A DNA stretch of 64,000 nt from Spirillospora albida (GTDB lineage: Bacteria > Actinomycetota > Actinomycetes > Streptosporangiales > Streptosporangiaceae). How positions within the stretch are numbered: position 1 is the first letter of the stretch; every line of letters starts with the position of its first letter. Below the pieces are notes generated by a model, which had not been told where the DNA came from, did no database searches, and worked only from the letters and a program-made list of their open reading frames with translations. The translations under genes were made by a program, and so were the position numbers. Below are positions 1 through 7,863 of this stretch, one piece after another. The DNA lies in contig NZ_JOFJ01000009.1 in the NCBI RefSeq assembly GCF_000718255.1, forward strand, positions 1 to 64,000. Direction: 5' to 3'.

Positions 1-1
1 G

Positions 2-2767
2 GAGCGTCTGCTGGGTGATGGGTTCGGTGTGTTGGTGGAGCCGAGCGCGCATCCGGTGCTGGTGATGAATGTGGAGGAGATCGCCGACCGGGCGGGCGCG
101 GAGGTGGTGGTCTCCGGGTCGCTGCGCCGTGACGAGGGCGGCCTGGACCGGCTCCTCACCTCCGCCGCGACACTCTGGACGCAGGGCGTCGCGATCGACT
201 GGACCGCCGTCCTCGGCGACGGCCCCACCGTCTCCCTGCCCACCTACCCCTTCCAGCATGAGCGGTACTGGGTGCGGACGCGACCGTCCGCCGCCGCCCG
301 GCCCGCGTCATGGCGGTACCGGATCGACTGGCGGCCCGTCCCCGTAACGACCGCGCGCCTCACCGGCGTCTGGGCGCTCGTCGCCGACGCCGCGCACCCC
401 GGCGACGACGTCGCCGCCGCCCTCGCCGCCGCCGGAGCCGAGGTCCGCCGGGCCGGCCCCGACTCGGAGATCCTCACCGGAACCGGCCTCGCCGGGATCG
501 TGTCCGTGCTGCCGCCCGCCGACCCCGGGCTCGGCGCGACCCTGCGGGTGCTGCGCGCCGTGGCCGGCGCCGGGACCGAGACGCCGCTGTGGTCGGTCAC
601 CCGCGGCGCGGTCCGCACGGGCCCCGGTGACCCGGCGCCCGACCCCCGGCAGGCCCGGCACTGGGGGCTCGGCCAGGTCGCCGCGCTCGAGCACGCCTGG
701 TGGGGCGGGCTCGTCGACCTGCCCGCCGACGCCGGACCCGAAGTCCTCGCGCAGCTGCCCGCCGTCCTCGCCGGAACCGGCGAGGACCAGCTCGCCCTCC
801 GGCCGCCGGGACCGCTGGCCCGCCGCCTCGTCCGCGCCCCGCTCCCGGCCGGTGAACCCGGCCGCGCCTGGCGGCCCACCGGGACCGTCCTCGTCACCGG
901 CGGGCTGCGCGGCCCCGGCGCGGAGGTCGCCCGCGACCTCGCCGCGCACGGCGCCGACCATCTGCTCCTGCTCACCGACCCGGCGGACGGCGCCACCGAA
1001 CCGCCCGCCGACCTCGCCGCCGACCTCGCCGGGCACGGCACCCGCGTCACCGTGACCGCCTGCGACGCCGCCGACCGGGACGCGCTCGCCGCCGTGCTCG
1101 CCGCGGTCCCCGCCGACGCGCCGCTCACCGCCGTCGTGCACACCGCCGAACTGCTGGAGGAGGGGCCGCTCACCACGCTGCCGGAGGAGACGGTCGCCGC
1201 CGTCCTGCGGGCCAAGGCCGACGCGGCCCGCAATCTGGACGAGCTCACGGAGGACGCCGGGCTCACCGCGTTCGTCCTGTTCTCCTCGTTCACCGCGACG
1301 TTCGGTGGCGGCGTCGGCGTCGGCGCCTACGCCGCCGCCGCGGCCGACCTCGACGCGCTCGCCGCCGCGCGCCGCGCCCGCGGCCTGCCCGCCACCTGCC
1401 TCGCCTGGGGCGGCTGGGCCGATCCCCGCGCCGCCGGCGACGCCGCCGCGTTCGAGCGGGACCGCGCCCGCCGTCTCGTCGAACGCGGCCTGCCCGGCCT
1501 CGACCCCGCCCTCGCCCTCATCGCGCTGCACCAGGCCCTCGACCACGACGAGACGTCCGTGACGCTCGTCGAGGTGGACTGGCCGCGGTTCGCCGCGCGC
1601 CTCACCGCCGTCCGGCCGAGCCCCCTGCTCGCGGAGATCGCCGAGGCCCGCCCGGCCGAGCCGGACCCGCTCGCCCGCACGGCGGGGCTCGCCGCGCGGC
1701 CCGGACGCGCGGAACTCCGCGCCCTCGTCCGCACCCAGATCGCCGCCGTCCTCGGCCACGCGTCCGGCGACGCCGTCGACCCGGCGCGCGGCCTGCTGGA
1801 GATCGGCATGGACTCGCTGACGATGCTCGAGCTGCGCAACCGGCTCCGCGCCGCGACCGGGCTCCGCGTTCCCGCCGACCTCGTCGTCTCCGGCGGCACC
1901 CCCGACCGCATCGCCGCCGCGCTCCACGCCATGCTCGGCGGCGGCCCGGGCGAGGACGCGGCGGACGGGCTCGCCGCCCTCTTCCACGACGCCGCGCGGA
2001 CCGGGCGGCTGCCCGGCTTCACCCGCCTGCTCGCCGACCTCGCGGCGTTCCGCCCCGTGTTCACGGCGGCCGAGGCCGTCCCCGCCGCCGTCGAACCGCT
2101 GGCGGCCGGCGGCCCCGGCCCGGCGCTCGTCCTCGTCCCGTCCGTCCTCGCGACCTCCGGGCCGCACCAGTTCGCGCGGATCGCCGCCGCGCTGCGCGGC
2201 CCGGACGCCCCGGGCGCGGACGGGATCGGTCCGGTCGGCGCCGTCGCGCTGCCCGGTCACGGCACCGGCGACCCCCTTCCCGCCGATCTCGACGCGCTGC
2301 TCGCCGCCGTGACCGCCGGTGTCCGCGCCGCCGCCGGAACCGGCCCCTACGTCCTCGGCGGCTACTCCTCCGGCGGGCTCATCGCCCGCATCGCCGCCGC
2401 GCGGCTCGCGGCCGAGGGCGCGGCGCCCGCCGCGGTCGCCACCATCGAGACCGCCCCCTACGACGACGCCTTCCTCGACACCGCCGGCCCCGGCCTGCTC
2501 GCCGCCATGGCCGACCGCGCGGACGGCGTCCTGCCGCTCACCGACGACCGCCTCACCGCCATGGGCGCCTACCTGCGGCTCCTCAGCGGCCACCCCGCCG
2601 ATCCGGGCCCCGCCCCGCTGCTGGAGATCCGGGCGGGGGGCGCCCCCGGCGGCGGCGTCTCGGCACCCGGCGACCACTTCGGCGTCATCGACGAGGACGC
2701 CGCCACCACCGCGCGGGCGCTCGCCGCGCTCCTGCGCACCGGCACCACCGAAGGAGACCGCCGATGA
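2..2767 (+). CDS. Type I modular polyketide synthase, C-terminal part (AT end-KR-ACP-TE); 5' end outside window
   Basis: The reading frame is open from base 2, so the true start lies upstream. Numbering here counts from the GTG at 29. Residues 1-90 are the end of an acyltransferase and its post-AT linker (SAHPVL, then LPTYPFQHERYW). A ketoreductase follows at about 95-500, with the nucleotide loop near 290 (GGLRGPG), Ser near 419 and Tyr434. The acyl carrier protein has DSL with its phosphopantetheine Ser596. The C-terminal thioesterase has GYSSG near 778 and GDHF near the end. Such a module adds one extender, reduces the keto group and releases the chain by hydrolysis or cyclisation. No dehydratase or enoylreductase is seen between AT and KR. 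The KR is degenerate: the usual Asn after Tyr is Ala. The TE makes this the final PKS module of the cluster. The gene overlaps the next one by ATGA. Confidence 0.95.
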   Translation, partial: ERLLGDGFGVLVEPSAHPVLVMNVEEIADRAGAEVVVSGSLRRDEGGLDRLLTSAATLWTQGVAIDWTAVLGDGPTVSLPTYPFQHERYWVRTRPSAAARPASWRYRIDWRPVPVTTARLTGVWALVADAAHPGDDVAAALAAAGAEVRRAGPDSEILTGTGLAGIVSVLPPADPGLGATLRVLRAVAGAGTETPLWSVTRGAVRTGPGDPAPDPRQARHWGLGQVAALEHAWWGGLVDLPADAGPEVLAQLPAVLAGTGEDQLALRPPGPLARRLVRAPLPAGEPGRAWRPTGTVLVTGGLRGPGAEVARDLAAHGADHLLLLTDPADGATEPPADLAADLAGHGTRVTVTACDAADRDALAAVLAAVPADAPLTAVVHTAELLEEGPLTTLPEETVAAVLRAKADAARNLDELTEDAGLTAFVLFSSFTATFGGGVGVGAYAAAAADLDALAAARRARGLPATCLAWGGWADPRAAGDAAAFERDRARRLVERGLPGLDPALALIALHQALDHDETSVTLVEVDWPRFAARLTAVRPSPLLAEIAEARPAEPDPLARTAGLAARPGRAELRALVRTQIAAVLGHASGDAVDPARGLLEIGMDSLTMLELRNRLRAATGLRVPADLVVSGGTPDRIAAALHAMLGGGPGEDAADGLAALFHDAARTGRLPGFTRLLADLAAFRPVFTAAEAVPAAVEPLAAGGPGPALVLVPSVLATSGPHQFARIAAALRGPDAPGADGIGPVGAVALPGHGTGDPLPADLDALLAAVTAGVRAAAGTGPYVLGGYSSGGLIARIAAARLAAEGAAPAAVATIETAPYDDAFLDTAGPGLLAAMADRADGVLPLTDDRLTAMGAYLRLLSGHPADPGPAPLLEIRAGGAPGGGVSAPGDHFGVIDEDAATTARALAALLRTGTTEGDRR

Positions 2768-4221
2768 CCGAACGAACGTCCGTGGTGATCGTCGGCGCGG
2801 GGACCTGCGGCCTCGCCGCCGCCTGCGAACTGCGCCGCGCCGGCGTCGACGTCCGGCTGCTCGAACGCGACGACGCCCCCGGCACCGGATCCCGCGCCAC
2901 CCTGCTCTGGCCGCTCGGCCTGGCCGTGCTGCGCGGCCTCGACGTCATCCACGAGGCCCGCCGGCGCGGCCTGCCGCTGGACGCGCTGCACTACCACCTC
3001 GCGGACGGACGCACCCTGCGGACCACGGTCGGCGCCGAGAACGAGGCGCTCGTCCTCGCCCAGCACGCCACCAACGCGATCCTGGAGGAGGCACTGACCG
3101 CGGCCGGCGGCCGGGTCGAGCGGTCGTCGCACGTCAGCGGCATCACTCCCGGCGCGGACGGGGTGACCGTCAAGGTCGACCGGCCCGGCGGCACCGAGCT
3201 GATCGAGGCCGACTGGCTCATCGCCGCCGACGGCGTCGGCAGCACCGTCCGCCGCCTGCTCGGCATCGACTTCCCCGGCACGTCCCTGCCGACCCGCTAC
3301 CTCGCCGTCGAGGGCGCCATCGACGGCGACCTCCCCGCCGGTGCCGTCCACTACTTCCTGCGGCCCGCAGGCCCCATGGTCGTCGCCCCGCTGCGCGGCG
3401 GCACCGTCCGCATGGGCGCGCCCGTCCCCGACGGCACCGAGCTCACGGAGGCCACCGTGCAGCGCGTCCTCACCGAGCGCGGCGGCGACGGGCTGGTCCT
3501 GCGCCGCCTCGACGACATCACCACCTTCGCCAGCCAGGAACGCGTCGCCGCCGCCCTGCGGCAGGGCCGGTGCTTCCTCGTCGGGGACGCCGCGCACACC
3601 CACTCGCCCATCGGCGGGCAGGGCCTCAACCTCGGCCTCCAGGACGTCCACAACCTCACCTGGAAGCTCGCCGGCGTCATCCGCGGCGCCTTCGCCGAGA
3701 CGCTCCTCGACAGCTATGAACCGGAACGCCGGCAGGCCGCGCGGCAGACCGTGCAGAACACCCACCGGTTCGCGCGGATGTTCACGCTCGGGCCGCGCCG
3801 CGCCCGCGTCCGCAACGCCGCCTGGCGCGGCCTGGACGCGGCCGGGGTCCTGCGCCGCCACTTCGTCCCGCTGCTCGCCGGCCGCCGCGTCACCTACCCG
3901 GACGTACTGCCCGGCGCGCCCGCCCGTCCCGTCCGCGGCCTCCCCGCACCCGGGGAACGGCTCCCCGGGAACCCGCCGCCCGGGGCCCGGCGCGACGTGC
4001 TGCGGCTGCTGACGCTCGGCGACCCCGGACTGGAACGCGCGGGGGCCGCCCTCGCCGCCCGCCACCCCGGCCGGCTCGCGCACGAGCACCGGCCCGGCGG
4101 GCGCGGGTTCGTGCTCGTCCGGCCGGACGGGTTCGTCGCCCGCTCCGGCCGCACCGTCCAGGACCTCGACCTCACCGCGACACTGCCGGCGGGCCTGGCG
4201 CCCGCGCCGGAGGGAGACTGA
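2764..4221 (+). CDS. FAD-dependent monooxygenase, aromatic hydroxylase (PheA/TfdB) family
   Basis: This 485-aa protein belongs to the class A flavin monooxygenases that hydroxylate aromatic or polyketide rings using NAD(P)H and O2. Visible motifs are the N-terminal dinucleotide fold GAGTCG with a terminal Glu of the second strand (residues 8-36), the ADG motif near residue 155 and the second FAD motif GDAAH near 274, followed by the SPIGGQGLNLG segment. The tail after about residue 390 matches the position of the small C-terminal domain of the family. Its ATG overlaps the PKS stop (ATGA), so translation is probably coupled and it is almost surely a tailoring enzyme of the same cluster. The exact substrate, and whether it hydroxylates or performs a Baeyer-Villiger type oxidation, cannot be told from sequence. 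Confidence 0.92.
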   Translation: MTERTSVVIVGAGTCGLAAACELRRAGVDVRLLERDDAPGTGSRATLLWPLGLAVLRGLDVIHEARRRGLPLDALHYHLADGRTLRTTVGAENEALVLAQHATNAILEEALTAAGGRVERSSHVSGITPGADGVTVKVDRPGGTELIEADWLIAADGVGSTVRRLLGIDFPGTSLPTRYLAVEGAIDGDLPAGAVHYFLRPAGPMVVAPLRGGTVRMGAPVPDGTELTEATVQRVLTERGGDGLVLRRLDDITTFASQERVAAALRQGRCFLVGDAAHTHSPIGGQGLNLGLQDVHNLTWKLAGVIRGAFAETLLDSYEPERRQAARQTVQNTHRFARMFTLGPRRARVRNAAWRGLDAAGVLRRHFVPLLAGRRVTYPDVLPGAPARPVRGLPAPGERLPGNPPPGARRDVLRLLTLGDPGLERAGAALAARHPGRLAHEHRPGGRGFVLVRPDGFVARSGRTVQDLDLTATLPAGLAPAPEGD

Positions 4222-5772
4222 ATGACGATCATGGACGGCGTGACCGAGCTGGCCGCCCGCAAGCGCGCCGTGCGCGCGGGCGCCACTCCGGACGCCACCC
4301 GCCGCCAGCACGACAAGGGGAAGCTGACCGCCTACGAGCGCATCGAGGTGCTGTGCGACCCCGGCAGCTTCCACGAGATCGAGCCGCTGCGGCGGCACCG
4401 CGCCACCGGGTTCGGCATGGAGGCGCGGCGCCCGGACGGCGACGGCGTCGTCACCGGCTGGGGCACCGTCCACGGCCGCCGCGTCTTCGTCTACGCGCAC
4501 GACTTCCGGTCGTTCGGCGGCTCGCTCGGCGAGGCGCACGCCGCCAAGATCCACAAGCTGATGGACCTCGCGGCGGCGGCCGGCGCCCCGCTGGTCAGCC
4601 TCAACGACGGCGCCGGCGCCCGCATCCAGGAGGGCGTCAGCGCGCTCGCCGGATACGGCGGCATCTTCGTCCGCAACACCCGCAACTCCGGCGTCATCCC
4701 GCAGATCAGCGTCATGCTCGGCCCCTGCGCGGGCGGCGCCGCCTACTCGCCCGCCCTCACCGACTTCGTGTTCATGGTGCGCGGCGTGGCGCAGATGTTC
4801 GTCACCGGCCCGTCCGTCGTCCGCGCCGTCACCGGCGCCGAGGTCACCCACGAGTCGCTCGGCGGCGCGGACGTCCACGCCACCGCCTCGGGCGTCGCCG
4901 CGTTCGTCCACGACGACGAGGAGAGCTGCCTCGCCGACGTGCGCCACCTGCTGTCCCTGCTGCCCGCCAACAACCGGGAGACGCCGCCGCGCGTCCCCTC
5001 CGGGGACCCGCCCGGCCGGCGCACGGACCGGATGCTCGACCTCGTCCCGGCCGACCCGTCCCGCCCCTACGACGTCTGCGACGTGATCGCCGAACTCGTC
5101 GACGACGCCGAGTTCCTGCCGGTGCACGAGAACTGGGCGCCGAACGTGGTGTGCGCCCTCGCCCGGCTGGACGGGCACTCCGTCGGGATCGTCGCCAACC
5201 AGCCCGCCGTGATGGCTGGCGGCCTCGACATCCACGCCGCCGAGAAGGCCGCCGGATTCGTGCAGATCTGCGACTCGTTCAACATCCCGATCGTCACGCT
5301 GGTGGACGTGCCCGGATTCCTGCCCGGCCTCGACCAGGAGCACGGCGGAATCATCCGGCACGGCGCCAAACTGCTGTACGCGTACTGCGACGCGACGGTC
5401 CCGCGCGTCCAGCTCATCCTGCGGAAGGCGTACGGCGGCGCCTACATCGTCATGGACTCCCGTTCCGTGGGCGCCGACCTCTCGTTCGCGTGGCCCCGCA
5501 ACGAGATCGCGGTGATGGGCGCGGAGGGCGCCGCCGAGGTCATCTTCCGGCGCGACATCGAGGCCGCGGACGACCCCGAGCAGGTCCGGGCGCAGAAGAT
5601 CAAGGAGTACCGGGCGGCGCTCGTCCACCCGTTCCACGCCGCCGAACGCGGCCTCGTGGACGACGTCATCGACCCGCGCGAGACCCGGTCCACGCTCATC
5701 GCCGCGCTGGAGATGCTGCGGACCAAGCACGCCGAACCGCCGTCGCGCAAGCACGGCAACCCCCCGATGTGA
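4222..5772 (+). CDS. Acyl-CoA carboxylase, carboxyltransferase beta subunit
   Basis: 516-aa biotin-dependent carboxyltransferase of the AccB/PccB family, which transfers CO2 from biotin to an acyl-CoA to give malonyl-, methylmalonyl- or longer carboxyacyl-CoA extenders. The oxyanion segments GPCAGGAAYSP and the later run GIIRHGAKLLYAY are intact, and the C-terminus RKHGNPPM is typical. In Streptomyces work the residue after AYGGAY (Asp422 in PccB, Ile in AccB) controls acyl-chain preference. Here it is Ile409, so the enzyme is AccB-like, which suggests broader acetyl/propionyl/butyryl use (inference). It starts directly after the monooxygenase stop. A biotin carboxylase (alpha) partner is not in this window and is probably shared from elsewhere. 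A small epsilon subunit follows in an overlapping frame. Confidence 0.95.
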   Translation: MTIMDGVTELAARKRAVRAGATPDATRRQHDKGKLTAYERIEVLCDPGSFHEIEPLRRHRATGFGMEARRPDGDGVVTGWGTVHGRRVFVYAHDFRSFGGSLGEAHAAKIHKLMDLAAAAGAPLVSLNDGAGARIQEGVSALAGYGGIFVRNTRNSGVIPQISVMLGPCAGGAAYSPALTDFVFMVRGVAQMFVTGPSVVRAVTGAEVTHESLGGADVHATASGVAAFVHDDEESCLADVRHLLSLLPANNRETPPRVPSGDPPGRRTDRMLDLVPADPSRPYDVCDVIAELVDDAEFLPVHENWAPNVVCALARLDGHSVGIVANQPAVMAGGLDIHAAEKAAGFVQICDSFNIPIVTLVDVPGFLPGLDQEHGGIIRHGAKLLYAYCDATVPRVQLILRKAYGGAYIVMDSRSVGADLSFAWPRNEIAVMGAEGAAEVIFRRDIEAADDPEQVRAQKIKEYRAALVHPFHAAERGLVDDVIDPRETRSTLIAALEMLRTKHAEPPSRKHGNPPM

Positions 5773-5999
5773 CGGCCGGGAAGGCCGCCGTGGGGAGTGA
5801 GGCGGCGCGGTGCGGTGACAGGGTCTTCCGGATCGTCCGCGGCCGCGCCGACGACATCGAGTACGCCGCCGTGGTCGCCGTGCTGCTCGCGGTGTCCCGG
5901 CGCGCGGCGGCCGGTCCGGCCGGCCCCGCCATGACCCGCGCGGGCTGGGACCGGAACCGGCGCGGTCCGTTCCTGCCCGCCGGGTCATGGCGGTCCTGA
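5769..5999 (+). CDS. Acyl-CoA carboxylase epsilon subunit (small)
   Basis: A 76-aa frame starts at GTG 5769, overlapping the carboxylase stop as GTGA. A second GTG at 5790 would give 69 aa. The core reads VFRIVRGRADDIEYAAVVAV and the tail ends in PAGSWRS. This matches the actinobacterial epsilon subunits, which have an N-terminal (I/V)VRG..(D/E)..AA(L/V).AVL helix, a variable Ala-rich middle and a C-terminal GSWR-like end. Epsilon subunits bind the alpha and beta chains and stimulate acyl-CoA carboxylase complexes in Streptomyces and mycobacteria. Position directly after the beta subunit supports the call. I am fairly sure of identity from the two conserved ends. The middle is too variable to help. 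Confidence 0.85.
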   Translation: MTAGKAAVGSEAARCGDRVFRIVRGRADDIEYAAVVAVLLAVSRRAAAGPAGPAMTRAGWDRNRRGPFLPAGSWRS

Positions 6000-6159
6000 C
6001 GAGGCGGATGCCCCCGGCGAATGGCGCGAAATGGCCGCCGACCATTTTTTGATAGGGGTCGGTTCGGGGCGGTCTGGGGTTGTGGGTAGGGGCGTCAGGT
6101 CCGTAGCGTCCACGGTAATCGGCTTTTCTGGATGCCACTCCGAGAAAGTGCTGAATTCT
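6000..6159 (+). promoter_or_regulatory. Promoter region of the acyl-CoA dehydrogenase/P450 unit with helically spaced G-runs
   Basis: No gene is seen here. From 6051 there is GATAGGGGT, then GGGG runs at 6055, 6066, 6076 and 6089, roughly one helical turn apart, including the 10-bp near-repeats at 6061 and 6071. A possible -10 box TAGCGT lies at 6104-6109, about 50 bp before the ATG. The GATAGGGG element recurs twice upstream of the ABM monooxygenase gene at 13492 and 13502. Spaced direct repeats of this sort are how cluster-specific activators often bind, but the protein is not known. Confidence 0.45.
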
Positions 6160-7863
6160 ATGGCGCAAGGCGCAGAGACGTTTCTTTCCATCCTCGAGTC
6201 GGGGCGGCTCGGCCCCGGATCACTCCAGCCGTTCCCGAGCCCCGGGCGGGCCGCCGAGCCGGACCTGGCCGCCGAGATGACGGCGCTCGCACGCGAGCGG
6301 ATCGACCCCGACGAGCTGGACCGCACCGGTGCCTTCCCGCCCGGCCTCCTCGACACGATGCGCGACCGCGGCTATTTCCGGCTGCGTCTTCCCGCGCCCG
6401 CCGGGCACGGCCTTTCCGACTACGCCGCCTTTCACGCGATCAGTGAGGTGTCCGCGTGGTCACCGGCCACCGGGCAGTTCCTGGCCATTCAGAACGCGGT
6501 CGGTGCCGCGGCCCTGCTCGCGGCGCTGCCGCCCGGCCCGCTGCACGACCACGTCGCCGCCCGCGTCCGGGCCGGCACGGTCTCCGCGTTCGCCGGAACC
6601 GAGGAGGCCGGCGCCAACAACGCCTGGCCGCGGACCACGGCGACCCCCACCCCCGACGGAGAGCACTACGTCCTGTCGGGCACGAAGCTCTACACGGGGA
6701 GCGGCTCCTTCGCCGACCTCCTCGCCCTGACCGTCACGATCGCCGGAGCCGGCGGCGACCGCCGGGTCGGCGTCGCCTTCGTGGACACGGACGCGCCCGG
6801 CCTCCAGGTCACGGCGCAGCACGAGTTCCTCGGTCAGCGCGGCCTCGGCAACGCCCGGCTGCGGCTGGACGGCGTCCGCGTCCCCCGCGACCACGTCCTC
6901 GCCGGGGAGCCCGGCGCGTCGTCGTTCCCGGCCGCGGTCATCCCCGTCGCCCTGCTGAGCGCCCTGTACTTCAACGCGGCGCCCGCCCTCGGCCTCGCCC
7001 GCGCCTGCCTGCGGCTCGTCCACGCGTTCGTTCCCGGCCGCACCGTGAACGACCGCCCCCTCGGGGACTACGACGCCGTCCAGCGGATCACCGCCGACCT
7101 GCTCGCCGACGTGTACGCCATGGAGAGCCTGACGCGCTGGTGCCTGCTCGGCCCCGGCGCGTCCGCCCGCACGCTGGAACGCGTCGTCGCGAAGAACGTC
7201 TGCACGCGCGCGGCCTGGCGCGTCGCCGACGACACCGTGTCGCTGCTCGGCGCGCGCGGCCTGGAGACCGCCGCGTCCCAGGCGCGGCGCGGCGCCCTGC
7301 CCGTCCTGCCCGCCGAACGGCTGCTCCGCGACGCGCGCGGAATGCGGGTCTCCGGCAACGTCGACTTCATCCTGGACGTGAACGCCGGCCGCCTCATCAT
7401 GTCCCGCTTCCTCACCGACGGCGCCGCCCCGGTGGAGGCGGGCCCCGCCGGGGACGCCCTCGCCGACGACGTGCGGCGCTTCACCGCGACCTGCGCCGAC
7501 CTCGCCGCCCGCCACCCCGACCCCGCCGACCTGATGGAACGCCAGGGGACGCTCGGGGCGCTCGGCCGCATCGCGGCCGAACTGCTCACCGCGGCCGTCG
7601 TCCGCGCCCGCGCCACCGCCGAGCACTCCGGCGGCGAGCTCGCGGCCCTGTACGGCGCCGCCGCCCGCGCCCGGCTCGCCGCGCTGTGGACGCGCCTGGA
7701 CACCGTCACCGGCGACGCCGCGTCCGGCCGCGCGGCCCACGACCACACCGCCCACGACCACACCGCCCCCGACCTCGCGGCGCCCGATCACGTCAAGGTC
7801 AGCCGCCGCTGGCTCGACGGCGCCGCCGACCCGTTCACCGACCCCGGAGGGGACCGTCCGTGA
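6160..7863 (+). CDS. Acyl-CoA dehydrogenase family protein, lacking the canonical catalytic Glu
   Basis: The start is placed at ATG 6160 (567 aa); an upstream in-frame extension looks non-coding. Residues 1-400 have the acyl-CoA dehydrogenase fold: N-terminal helical domain, the beta domain with SGTKLYTGSG and GQRGLGNARLRLDGVRVPRD, then the C-terminal helical domain. A further 150 residues extend to the end, as in very-long-chain-type members, with a short repetitive stretch (HDHTAHDHTAPD) near 525-540. Where most members read YEGT with the catalytic base Glu, this one reads VSGN, with Ser398 replacing Glu. I see no substitute Glu at the helix-G position either. It may therefore not be a normal dehydrogenase; flavin monooxygenase-like or structural roles are alternatives. 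Its stop overlaps the next start (GTGA). Confidence 0.85.
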   Translation: MAQGAETFLSILESGRLGPGSLQPFPSPGRAAEPDLAAEMTALARERIDPDELDRTGAFPPGLLDTMRDRGYFRLRLPAPAGHGLSDYAAFHAISEVSAWSPATGQFLAIQNAVGAAALLAALPPGPLHDHVAARVRAGTVSAFAGTEEAGANNAWPRTTATPTPDGEHYVLSGTKLYTGSGSFADLLALTVTIAGAGGDRRVGVAFVDTDAPGLQVTAQHEFLGQRGLGNARLRLDGVRVPRDHVLAGEPGASSFPAAVIPVALLSALYFNAAPALGLARACLRLVHAFVPGRTVNDRPLGDYDAVQRITADLLADVYAMESLTRWCLLGPGASARTLERVVAKNVCTRAAWRVADDTVSLLGARGLETAASQARRGALPVLPAERLLRDARGMRVSGNVDFILDVNAGRLIMSRFLTDGAAPVEAGPAGDALADDVRRFTATCADLAARHPDPADLMERQGTLGALGRIAAELLTAAVVRARATAEHSGGELAALYGAAARARLAALWTRLDTVTGDAASGRAAHDHTAHDHTAPDLAAPDHVKVSRRWLDGAADPFTDPGGDRP

